A stretch of DNA of 64,000 nt from Enterococcus sp. DIV2402. Its GTDB lineage: Bacteria; Bacillota; Bacilli; Lactobacillales; Enterococcaceae. The notes below the pieces were generated by a model. It had not been told where the DNA came from. It worked only from the letters and a program-made list of their open reading frames with translations, and did not search any database. Where the stretch lies: positions 2,580,501-2,644,500 of the forward strand of contig NZ_CP147251.1 of the NCBI RefSeq assembly GCF_017426705.2, written 5' to 3'. Made by a program: the position numbers and the translations under genes. Numbering within the stretch: the stretch's first letter is position 1; each line of letters opens with the position of its first letter. Below, one piece after another: positions 9,119-17,796 of this stretch.

Positions 9119-9871
9119 CTAATAAATAGCTAACGGACCATATGGACCTTCAATAACATCAATTTTAGTTTCAAAAATATCTGTTAATATTTCCGACTTC
9201 ATTACTTCTGTTACTGTTCCGTTAGCGGCAATTTGACCATTTTTCATTGCGCAAATTCGATCTGAATATTTCGCTGCAAAGTTTATATCGTGCATAACTG
9301 TCAACACCGTTCGCCCTAGCTGATCCACAACTTCTCGTAAATAATTCATCATCTGTACTGAACGAGCAACGTCTAAATTATTGAGAGGTTCATCCAGTAA
9401 AACATATTCTGTTTCTTGACATAATACCATCGCAACATACGCCATTTGTCTCTGCCCACCAGAAAGTTCGTCAAGATAACGATTTTCTAGCGCTGTTAAG
9501 TTCAAGAAATCAATATATTTAGATATGATTTGTTCATCTGATTTCGTTAGTCTTCCTTTTGAATAAGGAAAACGTCCAAAACTGACTAATTGTCTCACGG
9601 TTAATCGCGTGATGAAGTGATTTTCTTGTCGCAAAATAGTCAATATTTTGGCTAAATCTTTCGAATTGGAAGAAGAAATATCCATGTTGGCGATTTGAAT
9701 TTGTCCCTCATCCATCTTTAAAAGTCGTCCAATCATTAATAATGTCGTGGATTTCCCTGCGCCATTCGGACCTATTAAAGACGTCAAGCAAGATGTAGAA
9801 ATATCAAGATTTAATGGTCCTATCTTCACTTCTTCTGTATATGTTTTTTTTACATTGTTCATTTTTATCAT
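9119..9871 (-). CDS. yclP: Iron-siderophore ABC transporter ATPase (YclP/SstC-like)
   Basis: A 250-residue ABC ATPase that powers siderophore uptake. Walker A is GPNGAGKS, the signature is LSGGQRQMAYVAM, and Walker B is YVLLDEPLNNLD. The start MIKMNNVKKTY and the long stretch LTVRQLVSFGRFPYSKGRLT closely resemble YclP of the Bacillus petrobactin importer. It overlaps the upstream permease gene by 4 nt. It is the last gene of a four-gene operon read from 12964. Confidence 0.9.
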   Translation of the reverse strand: MIKMNNVKKTYTEEVKIGPLNLDISTSCLTSLIGPNGAGKSTTLLMIGRLLKMDEGQIQIANMDISSSNSKDLAKILTILRQENHFITRLTVRQLVSFGRFPYSKGRLTKSDEQIISKYIDFLNLTALENRYLDELSGGQRQMAYVAMVLCQETEYVLLDEPLNNLDVARSVQMMNYLREVVDQLGRTVLTVMHDINFAAKYSDRICAMKNGQIAANGTVTEVMKSEILTDIFETKIDVIEGPYGPLAIY

Positions 9872-10893
9872 AATGATCGCTTCCTTAACACTACTATTAA
9901 AAAGATAATGCCCCCGAATAATTCAATAATGACTGAAACAACTCCTTGAGCATTGAATATATGGTACATAAAAAAATAAGCACTCGTTATTATCAAAAAG
10001 CCAATCGCCATCGCCATTAAAAACAAATGTTTATGATCGTAAGTAGGCGTGACTTGGTAACTTAACGTTGCGACTAAAAATCCAAAAAAAGTAATTGGAC
10101 CAATTAAAGCCGTTGAAATAGACATTAAAATGGCCACCAGTACCAAAACATAAATCAAATTTAATTGGTAATTCACGCCTAATGAAACAGATACATCTTT
10201 TCCAAGAGATAATAAGTTCAATTTTTTTGCTTGTAAAAAAAATAATACAGTAATCAAAATGACTACTGGTATAACAATTGGAAAGTAGCTAGACTCTGCA
10301 TTGTTCACTGAACCAAATAAACGGGACTGTAATAAATCAAATTCAGAAGGAGCTAAAAGACGGCGCATAAAACTTGATACAGAGCTCAATCCTACACCAA
10401 TGATAATCCCTACTAGAAGCATTAATTGTAAATTACCGTATTTCCCTGACAATAACCATCCATACAGTAATAAACTTAATAGCACCATCATAAAAACTTG
10501 AAAGATAAAAACACCGATTCCTTTAAAATTAATTAAAGCTGTTGCGCCAAACAAAAAAATGACACTGGTATTAATTGTAGAATAGAGTGCTTCAAATCCT
10601 AAAAGCGATGGCGTGATAATCCGATTATTAGTGACAGATTGAAATGTTACTGTCGACAAACTATGACAAACAGCCGCTATCAGCATAGCGATTAGCGCCA
10701 CGATTCTTCTTTTCACAATAGGAACAAATGACGGTGAATGAATAGGAACAGGATTATTAAAAACCAATAATCCATAGGAAGCAAACAATCCTAAAGCAAT
10801 AAAAATTAATAGCCATATCCAATATCGTTTTTGTTCTTTTTTTGTACGAAAAACTGAAGATGAGCGATTTTCTAGTGTTTTGTTTTTTTCCAT
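9868..10893 (-). CDS. yclO: Siderophore ABC transporter permease (FecCD family, YclO-like)
   Basis: The 341-residue membrane protein has about nine hydrophobic segments and FecCD-family motifs (LIGPITFFGFLVATLSYQ near the C-terminus, and LLVGIIIGVGLSSVSSF). It forms half of the membrane channel with the adjacent permease. It starts 9 nt after the preceding permease gene and overlaps the ATPase gene by 4 nt, showing a tightly coupled operon. Confidence 0.88.
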   Translation of the reverse strand: MEKNKTLENRSSSVFRTKKEQKRYWIWLLIFIALGLFASYGLLVFNNPVPIHSPSFVPIVKRRIVALIAMLIAAVCHSLSTVTFQSVTNNRIITPSLLGFEALYSTINTSVIFLFGATALINFKGIGVFIFQVFMMVLLSLLLYGWLLSGKYGNLQLMLLVGIIIGVGLSSVSSFMRRLLAPSEFDLLQSRLFGSVNNAESSYFPIVIPVVILITVLFFLQAKKLNLLSLGKDVSVSLGVNYQLNLIYVLVLVAILMSISTALIGPITFFGFLVATLSYQVTPTYDHKHLFLMAMAIGFLIITSAYFFMYHIFNAQGVVSVIIELFGGIIFLIVVLRKRSL

Positions 10894-10902
10894 TAACTCA
10901 AA

Positions 10903-11913
10903 TCAGCTCCTTAACTTTCGTTGACTAAATAATATAACGATAAATAAAATGGCGCCTACTGTTCCTAAAATTAGTGATACTGGTACTTCAAAAGGCATGA
11001 TAATTGTTCGAGAGATGATGTCGCAAATAATGATTGTTGCCATTCCTATCAGACAAACCCACGGTAAGTTACTTCTTAAATCATCGCCTCGAAACATCGA
11101 GACAATATTAGGTACGATTAAGCCTAAAAATGGCAAATTTCCAATTACAGCAGCCACAATTCCCACTGTAAAAGAAATCAATAATGTTCCTACAAGAATA
11201 ATCCCATTATAATTCGCGCCCAAATTCGTAGTAATATCTTCACCTAACCCCGCTAAAGTTAATTGATTTGCAAAAAGGTAAATTAAACCAGCCGCTAAGA
11301 CAATTAACCATAGATATTCATACCTACCAATTTGAACAGCTGCAAAAGAACCGATATACCATGTTTCAATATTTTGTGTCATTTGAAACAATAAACCAAT
11401 AAAAGTTGAAATAGCAGAGATTACGCCTTTTAACATCATACCAATAATAGGTACGATTAAAGACGAGCGTAGTTTCACGCGTCGTAAAAATAAAAAGAAA
11501 ACCATTGTTCCTATAAAAGAAAAAATGATTGCTCCAGTCATTCGCAAGACTAAACTAGGAGAAGGAAACAACAAATAAACCAATAACAAGCCTAGACCTG
11601 ACCACTCAATTGTCCCAGTTGTTGTTGGCTCAACAAAACGATTTTGTGTCAGCAACTGCATAACTAAACCCGAAATCGCCATTGCTGCTCCTGTCAGCAT
11701 TAATGCAAAAGTTCTTGGTACTCTTGTAATAAAGAACATGTCTAAGCCATCTTCTTGTCCACGAATGTCATAAACTCCTGTAAATAAAGACACTACTGCT
11801 AATCCTAGAACTGCAATCAAAGTTAAAATAAAAGATTTTGTCCATAATTTCCTAGGATGATAAAACTGGGGTTGAGAGAAACTCTCAACCCTAGTAAATT
11901 TATTTTTTGACAC
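10903..11913 (-). CDS. yclN: Siderophore ABC transporter permease (FecCD family, YclN-like)
   Basis: This 336-residue FecCD-type permease carries FVEPTTTGTIEWSGLGLLL, the equivalent of the family's loop after the second helix, and GNLPFLGLIVPNIVSMFRGDD, which includes the EAA-like ATPase-contact region. About nine membrane segments are visible. It pairs with the next permease. The gene begins 19 nt after the binding-protein gene. Ligand specificity (catecholate or petrobactin type) is only inferred from resemblance to YclN/SstA. Confidence 0.88.
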   Translation of the reverse strand: MSKNKFTRVESFSQPQFYHPRKLWTKSFILTLIAVLGLAVVSLFTGVYDIRGQEDGLDMFFITRVPRTFALMLTGAAMAISGLVMQLLTQNRFVEPTTTGTIEWSGLGLLLVYLLFPSPSLVLRMTGAIIFSFIGTMVFFLFLRRVKLRSSLIVPIIGMMLKGVISAISTFIGLLFQMTQNIETWYIGSFAAVQIGRYEYLWLIVLAAGLIYLFANQLTLAGLGEDITTNLGANYNGIILVGTLLISFTVGIVAAVIGNLPFLGLIVPNIVSMFRGDDLRSNLPWVCLIGMATIIICDIISRTIIMPFEVPVSLILGTVGAILFIVILFSQRKLRS

Positions 11914-11932
11914 TTTGATACTCTCCTTTACA

Positions 11933-12964
11933 CTACTTCGCTAAAGTAGTTGCAAGATTTTCAAACAATTCTAAATAAGTTTGAATAGATTCATTTGTAT
12001 AAGTATCTGCCGGTGCATAAACGATTTGTTTTTCAGTAATAGCGGTTGTATTTTGAAGTGCAGGTGATTCATCAATCACATCTTGTGCGGGTACTGATTC
12101 ACTTGCTTCAGACGTTGCAGCATCTCGATCTAAGACAAAAATCCAATCTGGGTTGCTTTGAGCAATAGCTTCAACTGAAACTTCGTCACCTTGATGATCA
12201 GAAGTCGAACCATCTGCTTCTAATGCTGGTATCCAACCAAAGATTTCATACATTGGACCCCAAACACGACCAGAGTGTGGTGCAGAAAATCCAATATTTC
12301 CACCACTCACAATTACACTCATTATAGTATCAGTTCCGTTATAAGCATCCTTTGCTTTGGCAATAGCCTCGTCAAAATCAGCATTCAATTGTGTTGCTTC
12401 TGCTTCTTTATCAAAAATCTGTCCTAAACTCACCGTTGCATCTTTTAAGCCGTTTACTAAATTTTCTCCAGGTTTATCTGCTTCTTCAGATACATCAAAG
12501 GTTAAATCAATCACCGTTGCATTCGGAACTAATTCTTTGATTTCTTCATAATATCCAGCAAATCTTTGACCAACAATTACTAAGTCTGGTTCAGCAGCAG
12601 CTAAGATTTCTAAGTTTGGTTCACGATGATTACCAATATTTTGAACAGCTTCATCACTGACATAAGGCGAATCTGCATACATAACATCTTTAGGAGCCGC
12701 AGCTAACTCAATTCCCCAATCTGATAATGTTTCAAAAGTTCTATTATCCAATGAAATGACTGTTTCAGGATTGACAGGAACCGTAACTGTTCCATGAGCA
12801 TCCGTAATTTCGACAGTCTTATTGGTATTTTCTGATGTTTCAACAACCGCGCTTGAACTTGATGCCTTGCTTGTGTCGCTTTTTGTATCATTTGTATTTG
12901 TACAAGCTGCTAATACTAAAACAGATAATAACCCCATTACTTTTAAACCCAAACTTTTTTTCAT
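11933..12964 (-). CDS. yclQ: Siderophore-binding lipoprotein (YclQ/CeuE-like)
   Basis: The 343-residue class III binding protein has a signal peptide with lipobox LAAC. The mature part contains VEITDAHGTVTVPVNPETV and the C-terminal IFVLDRDAATS typical of YclQ/CeuE catecholate-binding proteins. It captures ferric siderophore outside the membrane for the following permeases. Longer in-frame starts exist at 13012 and 12970, but the ATG at 12964 has GGAG 7 nt upstream and gives a normal signal peptide. A near-perfect Fur box lies 58 nt upstream. Confidence 0.9.
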   Translation of the reverse strand: MKKSLGLKVMGLLSVLVLAACTNTNDTKSDTSKASSSSAVVETSENTNKTVEITDAHGTVTVPVNPETVISLDNRTFETLSDWGIELAAAPKDVMYADSPYVSDEAVQNIGNHREPNLEILAAAEPDLVIVGQRFAGYYEEIKELVPNATVIDLTFDVSEEADKPGENLVNGLKDATVSLGQIFDKEAEATQLNADFDEAIAKAKDAYNGTDTIMSVIVSGGNIGFSAPHSGRVWGPMYEIFGWIPALEADGSTSDHQGDEVSVEAIAQSNPDWIFVLDRDAATSEASESVPAQDVIDESPALQNTTAITEKQIVYAPADTYTNESIQTYLELFENLATTLAK

Positions 12965-13021
12965 AGACATTCTCCTCAACTTTCTATCTATACTTGTGAA
13001 CGAACACAACAATCACTGATA

Positions 13022-13036
13022 GTGATAATCATTTTC
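13022..13036 (-). promoter_or_regulatory. Fur box upstream of the YclQ-like gene
   Basis: Read on the minus strand the site is TGAAAATGATTATCA, matching 14 of 15 positions of the 7-1-7 Fur consensus TGATAATNATTATCA. It lies 58 nt before the binding-protein start, so iron repression of the four-gene operon is expected. I could not assign the -35/-10 hexamers confidently. Confidence 0.8.
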
Positions 13037-13098
13037 ATTTAGTATAATTAAAAGTATAATCGGTAATTCTGTGAAAATCTTGTGAGACAAACAATCAA

Positions 13099-13126
13099 TA
13101 AAAAAAGAGAAATAGTCCATTTCTCT
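13099..13126 (-). terminator. Terminator of the orphan response regulator
   Basis: On the minus strand, AGAGAAAT and ATTTCTCT enclose a 4-nt loop and are followed by seven T residues. The stem overlaps the stop codon of the response-regulator gene. Confidence 0.8.
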
Positions 13127-13808
13127 AAATCTGTTCAAGCATGGCATAGCCACGACCATGAACTGTTTGAATATAGCGATTGCTTTTTTCGCAATTGATC
13201 TTTTTCCTTAAATAGCCAACGTATAAATCAACAACATTCGGATTGACAACAACTTCATATCCCCATACTTGATTTAAAATTAATTCTCGACTTAAGATAC
13301 TATTTTTATTTTTTATTAGAAACAATAGCAATTCATATTCTCGCTGTGTCAATGAAAGATTTTCGCCATTTTTTATCGCTAAATTACGTGCTTCATCAAT
13401 AAATATATCCCTAAAATAATAAAAGTTTGTAGTGTTCAAATTTGCAAAATTTCCTCTACGTAAAATCACTTTTATTCGTTCAATTAATTCTTCTATTACA
13501 AAGGGTTTTCTTATGTAATCATCGGCACCTGCTTGCAAGCCAGCAATACAATCCTGACTTGAAACATTATCAGTTAAAATAATTACTGGAATCATGGTAC
13601 TCATTCGAATCTGTCTACAAATTTCTGGTCCAGGTATACTTAAGTCATCCCAATCCAGAATAATAATATCCCAATGTTGTTCAAAAACTATACGTAACCC
13701 CTCATTTTCATTATGTAACGTTAAATCAAAACAGCCTTCTTGCGACAAACCACTAACAATTTTCTTTGAAATAGAACGCTCATTCTTGATAACTAATACC
13801 CTCTTCAT
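13125..13808 (-). CDS. Orphan OmpR-family response regulator with altered acidic pocket
   Basis: The 227-residue protein has a receiver domain and an OmpR winged helix (LTQREYELLLFLIKN, VHGRGYAML). Asp52 (IILDWDDLS) and the Lys in IRKPF are present. However, the usual acidic pair after the first strand is replaced by K8-N9-E10 (VIKNERS), which would weaken Mg2+ binding and phosphorylation. No histidine kinase gene adjoins it. It may act without classical phosphorylation, or be driven by the kinase at 6916. It sits between two iron-transport units, which suggests a link with metal supply. Confidence 0.85.
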   Translation of the reverse strand: MKRVLVIKNERSISKKIVSGLSQEGCFDLTLHNENEGLRIVFEQHWDIIILDWDDLSIPGPEICRQIRMSTMIPVIILTDNVSSQDCIAGLQAGADDYIRKPFVIEELIERIKVILRRGNFANLNTTNFYYFRDIFIDEARNLAIKNGENLSLTQREYELLLFLIKNKNSILSRELILNQVWGYEVVVNPNVVDLYVGYLRKKINCEKSNRYIQTVHGRGYAMLEQI

Positions 13809-13937
13809 CTCATTTCCTTTCTATCATCTATTTATTATACACTCTTATCATAACCAACAATAAATCGACAGACAACATTTATGTTTTAGTAAAAACTATT
13901 GAAAATCTATGTGCGATTGCCTTTTCTAAATTTCAAC

Positions 13938-13967
13938 TTGACATTTTTAAGTAACACCTACTATTAT
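13938..13967 (+). promoter_or_regulatory. Sigma-A promoter for the saccharopine-dehydrogenase-like gene
   Basis: TTGACA (13938-13943) is followed after 18 nt by TATTAT (13962-13967). Transcription should start near 13974, leaving a leader of about 95 nt that holds two hairpins. Confidence 0.7.
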
Positions 13968-13990
13968 AGACAAATAGAGTCTTTAATCTA

Positions 13991-14020
13991 AACAAGAGAC
14001 ATTCTCTTGTTTTTTATTTT
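13991..14020 (+). terminator. Terminator-like hairpin in the mRNA leader
   Basis: Perfect 9-base arms AACAAGAGA and TCTCTTGTT enclose a 3-nt loop and run into TTTTTATTTT. It lies downstream of the promoter and upstream of the gene, so it may attenuate expression. Confidence 0.7.
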
Positions 14021-14028
14021 TAAAATAA

Positions 14029-14054
14029 AAGATATAAAATGTCTTTTATATCTT
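14029..14054 (+). promoter_or_regulatory. Second leader hairpin next to the ribosome site
   Basis: Perfect 11-base arms AAGATATAAAA and TTTTATATCTT enclose a TGTC loop. They end 3 nt before the GGAGG of the gene at 14069, so the structure could influence translation or thermal responsiveness. It is all A/T apart from one G-C pair. Confidence 0.5.
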
Positions 14055-14068
14055 CTTGGAGGTGTAAA

Positions 14069-15097
14069 ATGAAAAAAATTGCAATTATCGGCGGTTATGG
14101 TCAAGTCGGTAGCGTTATTGTGCAACAGCTGATTCATCATGGAAAACAAAATCTTTTAATCATGGGAAGAAATCAAAAGAAAATGACTTATTTTGCACAA
14201 TCTTTACCTATTGCTATTGAAACTCGACAAATTGATTTGAACCAGTCCATTGATGATACCCAGTTAGCGGATATCCAGATGGTGATTGTTTGTCTTGATC
14301 AAAAAAAGACTCGTTTTATTCAACAATGTCAAAGACTAGGAATTGATTATTTAGATATTACTGCTAACAGTATTTTTCTAAAAAAAGTTGATCAGTTACC
14401 TAGCCCTTTCTCTCGTACATTAACAGGAATTGGCTTAGCACCAGGAATTACCAATTTAGCTGTAGCAGATTATTTAGCGACGTACGAAAATACAAAATCA
14501 GTTGATATTGATATTTTATTAGGCATTGGTGATCAGCATGGACAAGCAGCTATTGATTGGACCTTTTCACAGTTAACAAGTTCTTATAGCCTCCCTCATT
14601 ACCAAAAACCAGTGTCTAATTTTACAATAGGAAAAAATGCAACATTTGGACCGCGCTATGGAAAAAAAACAACCTATAATTTTGATTTTGCTGACCAACA
14701 TCTTTTAGCACTAAATGATTCTACTCGTCATTATACGACCTACTTAGGGTTTGATGTAAGCTGGATAACCAAAAGTTTAGCTCTTTTAAAAAAGACGAAA
14801 CTTGCAACAATTTTAAAAAATAAACAAGTCTTAGATTTCTTGGCTTTAACCATGAGAAAAGGAATAATCGGGAGTAATGAATTCGTAGTAAAAATTTCTA
14901 GTCCTCAAGAAATGCCTTCCAAAATGATTGTTGTTTACGGAAAAGAAGAAGCAAAAATAACTGGCGAAATTGCAACATTAATGGTTCTTAAACTTCTAGA
15001 CTCATCTGTGCCTGCAGGAAACTATTTAATCAATGAATTGACTACCTTAAATGAAGTAGTCACTAAGTTACCTCGACTCACTTATGAGGCATATTGA
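14069..15097 (+). CDS. Saccharopine-dehydrogenase-like NAD(P)-binding oxidoreductase
   Basis: The 342-residue protein begins MKKIAIIGGYGQVGS, a Rossmann dinucleotide-binding loop, and later has TGIGLAPGITNLAVAD, typical of the saccharopine dehydrogenase/opine dehydrogenase group. A start 30 nt upstream is rejected because GGAGG lies 6 nt before 14069. Family members reduce imines formed between amino acids and keto acids; some build opine metallophores. No nicotianamine-synthase-like partner is visible here. It is monocistronic between two iron-uptake units. The substrate is unknown. Confidence 0.8.
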   Translation: MKKIAIIGGYGQVGSVIVQQLIHHGKQNLLIMGRNQKKMTYFAQSLPIAIETRQIDLNQSIDDTQLADIQMVIVCLDQKKTRFIQQCQRLGIDYLDITANSIFLKKVDQLPSPFSRTLTGIGLAPGITNLAVADYLATYENTKSVDIDILLGIGDQHGQAAIDWTFSQLTSSYSLPHYQKPVSNFTIGKNATFGPRYGKKTTYNFDFADQHLLALNDSTRHYTTYLGFDVSWITKSLALLKKTKLATILKNKQVLDFLALTMRKGIIGSNEFVVKISSPQEMPSKMIVVYGKEEAKITGEIATLMVLKLLDSSVPAGNYLINELTTLNEVVTKLPRLTYEAY

Positions 15098-15108
15098 AAC
15101 CATACTAA

Positions 15109-15158
15109 GATTAGCGGGGAAACATATCAATGTATGCATTTCCCCGCTAATCGTTTTA
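15109..15158. terminator. Strong bidirectional terminator
   Basis: Perfect 14-base arms GATTAGCGGGGAAA and TTTCCCCGCTAATC are followed by GTTTTATT. The loop contains a further small palindrome (CATA...TATG). It lies between convergent genes. Confidence 0.9.
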
Positions 15159-16061
15159 TTTAACTGTTTGAATCATTGCATCCACTAAGTAATCTAATTG
15201 TACTTTTGATGAATAAATGTCAATATCATAAAATAAGTCAAAGTCGATAGGCACAATTTTTCCTTCTTGAACAGCAGGTATTGCTTGCCATACTTTATTG
15301 TCCGCTAAACCACCTTGTTCACCAGAAAAGATAATAAAGTCACCCGTATATTCTGGCAAGACTTCCATTGATAATTCTCGATATTGGTCTTTCCCAATAA
15401 TTTCATCTTCGATCACTTTTGGTGCTTTTAAGCCTAAATGACTATAAATTAAATCGCCACCACGTCCCCATTTATCACCAAAAACCCAGATGCTGCCATT
15501 TCCATCATAATCTCCTTCAAAGATACTGACTGTTTGATCCAAGATACCATTCTCTTCAAGCTTAGCTTTGGCATCTGTAATTTGCTGATCAAAATCAGCT
15601 AACAACGTTTTCGCTTCTTCTTGTTTATTAAAGACTTCTCCTAAAAAGGTTAATCGTTCTTCCATTGACATTTCCGTAAAAGGAACGAAAATCGTTGGTG
15701 CAATTTTCGACATTTTCTCCACATCATCTTCAGAAATAACTAGGATTAAATCAGGTTCATACGCCATAATTGTTTCTTCATCAAACGTATCCCAAACAGG
15801 TATATCAGCGACTTCTTTTTCATAGGCTTTGCCAGTTGCATCATAGGTTGCGACTGGTTTTACTCCTAACGCCAAAACATCACCTAAGTTATACGTTACA
15901 ATGACGCGTTGTGGAACATCAGGTATCTCTACATCACCTAATGTTGTTTCAATTGTACGAGTTTCGTTACTTTCTTTTTCGGTTCCTTTATTTTCTTGAT
16001 TGCTACAAGCACCTAAGAACATTAAAAATAGTGCTAATAAAAAAATGCTAACTTTTTTCAT
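15156..16061 (-). CDS. Iron-compound-binding lipoprotein (FecB/FepB type), first of two
   Basis: This 301-residue class III binding protein has a signal peptide with lipobox LGAC and a mature part containing IETTLGDVEIPDVPQRVIV, the typical opening of ferric-siderophore receptors. An upstream extension to 16157 is rejected because GGGGGAG lies just before the ATG at 16061 and the signal peptide then fits. It is the last gene of the operon, 10 nt after the exporter-type ABC gene. A paralogue at 20707 begins the same unit, so one transporter may be served by two receptors. Confidence 0.88.
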   Translation of the reverse strand: MKKVSIFLLALFLMFLGACSNQENKGTEKESNETRTIETTLGDVEIPDVPQRVIVTYNLGDVLALGVKPVATYDATGKAYEKEVADIPVWDTFDEETIMAYEPDLILVISEDDVEKMSKIAPTIFVPFTEMSMEERLTFLGEVFNKQEEAKTLLADFDQQITDAKAKLEENGILDQTVSIFEGDYDGNGSIWVFGDKWGRGGDLIYSHLGLKAPKVIEDEIIGKDQYRELSMEVLPEYTGDFIIFSGEQGGLADNKVWQAIPAVQEGKIVPIDFDLFYDIDIYSSKVQLDYLVDAMIQTVK

Positions 16062-16071
16062 TTTTCTCCCC

Positions 16072-17796
16072 CTAAATTTGTTGATTTTGACATAATTGTG
16101 CATAAACACCTGCATGTTGCAACAACTCATCATGTGTACCGACTTCCGAAATTTCACGATTAGCTAATACGACAATTTTATCTGCATGGCGGATGGTGGA
16201 TAAGCGATGAGCAATAACAATCGTCGTACGATCAATAGCGATTTTATCTAACGCTTGTTGGATTTCCTTTTCAGTTTTGGTGTCCAAAGAGGATGTTGCT
16301 TCATCCATAATTAAAATCGGTGTATCTCTTAAAATCGCACGTGCAATTGATAGTCTTTGTTTTTGACCTCCTGATAATTTAAATCCCCGTTCACCAATCA
16401 AAGTATCATAACCATTTTCTAATGATTCGATAAAATCATGGGCATTCGCCGCTTTAGCCGCTTGTATTACTTGTTCTTTTGTTGCGTGTTTCAATCCGTA
16501 GACAATGTTTTCGAAAACTGTTCCATTAAATAAAAAGGTATCCTGTAATACCATACTGATATTGTCGCGAATAGTACTTAATTTTAGTTGCTTCAAATCC
16601 ACACCATCAAATAAAATCCGACCTCGTGTAGGATCATAAAAACGATTCAATAAATTACTAATCGTCGTTTTCCCAACACCAGTAGAACCGACTAAAGCCA
16701 CTGTTTCTCCTGGTTCAATGGTCAAATTAATGTTTTGAAGTACCGGTTGCTCTTTTTTATATGCAAAACCTAAATCTTGTAAGTCAATTCTGCCAGTTAA
16801 TTTAGCAATTGTTTGTGCGTCACTGCTTTCTTGAATTTCAGATTCTTCATCCAACAACTCAAATACTCGTTGACAACTAGCAATCGCATTATTGGTGCTT
16901 TCATTGAGAGACGATAAAACATTGATGGGCGCATAAAAGAGATTTAAATACAAAATAAATCCAACTAGTTCTGAGACAGCCATTTGATTAATTGAAACCA
17001 AATACCCACCATAAATAATGACTCCTACTAAGCCCACAGAACTAAAAAAGCCAATTAACGGACGAACGAATTCATCCATTTTTATCGCTTGTAACATGGC
17101 ATCGCGTTCTTTGTTGATAGCTTGTGACATCCGTTCTTTTTCACTGGCTTGTTGATTAAACGCTTGAATTTCTTTCATTCCCGATAAATTATCTTGTAAC
17201 GTGCCACTCATTTCAGCCATCACTTTGGCATTTTTTCCCCATAAAGGAAATGCTCGCTTTGAATAAAGGTAGTTGGCGAAAATAATTAAAGGCACACTTG
17301 CTAAGCTTAAAAGTGCTAATGGCACATTAATTGTAAATAACATAAAAGCAACTGCGATTAACGTTAAGCCATGAACCACAAAATCTGGAAAAACATGGGC
17401 AAATAAACGTTCTGCGCCTCCTGCATCATTCATCACGTAACTCATCAAATTTCCTGTTTGTTTGTCGCTATAATAGCGTAAAGATAAATGTTGCAATTTG
17501 TCGTAAATTTTTAGTCGTAATTCTGCTACGTATTTATATGCGCCTAAATGTGTATAATACCCTTTGATATAATTAAATACGCCTTGCAAAATATAAACAC
17601 CGAGTAGCGTTACCCCCATAATCAAGGATTTTCGTGCAACATCTGGATCTCCACTGGTAATTAAAGCAATTAAGCGTTGCATCGCCCAAGGAGCATACAG
17701 ACTAGCAATCGTTGCACATCCGCTAGCTAAGATGCCTAAACCAATGTATCCATGATACTTTTTTGAATCTTTTAATACCCTAAATAAAACTGTCAT
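16072..17796 (-). CDS. Exporter-type ABC half-transporter (permease plus ATPase) in a siderophore operon
   Basis: The 574-residue protein has six membrane helices (about 15-300) and a C-terminal ATPase with Walker A GSTGVGKTT, signature LSGGQKQRLS, Walker B ILIMDEATSSLD and an H-loop AHRLST. It would work as a homodimer. It could export a compound, or act like the exporter-fold siderophore importers IrtAB and YbtPQ; its place between importer genes favours a role in siderophore handling. The start at 17796 is chosen because AAGGAG lies 7 nt upstream. It overlaps the preceding ATPase gene by 17 nt. Confidence 0.87.
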   Translation of the reverse strand: MTVLFRVLKDSKKYHGYIGLGILASGCATIASLYAPWAMQRLIALITSGDPDVARKSLIMGVTLLGVYILQGVFNYIKGYYTHLGAYKYVAELRLKIYDKLQHLSLRYYSDKQTGNLMSYVMNDAGGAERLFAHVFPDFVVHGLTLIAVAFMLFTINVPLALLSLASVPLIIFANYLYSKRAFPLWGKNAKVMAEMSGTLQDNLSGMKEIQAFNQQASEKERMSQAINKERDAMLQAIKMDEFVRPLIGFFSSVGLVGVIIYGGYLVSINQMAVSELVGFILYLNLFYAPINVLSSLNESTNNAIASCQRVFELLDEESEIQESSDAQTIAKLTGRIDLQDLGFAYKKEQPVLQNINLTIEPGETVALVGSTGVGKTTISNLLNRFYDPTRGRILFDGVDLKQLKLSTIRDNISMVLQDTFLFNGTVFENIVYGLKHATKEQVIQAAKAANAHDFIESLENGYDTLIGERGFKLSGGQKQRLSIARAILRDTPILIMDEATSSLDTKTEKEIQQALDKIAIDRTTIVIAHRLSTIRHADKIVVLANREISEVGTHDELLQHAGVYAQLCQNQQI

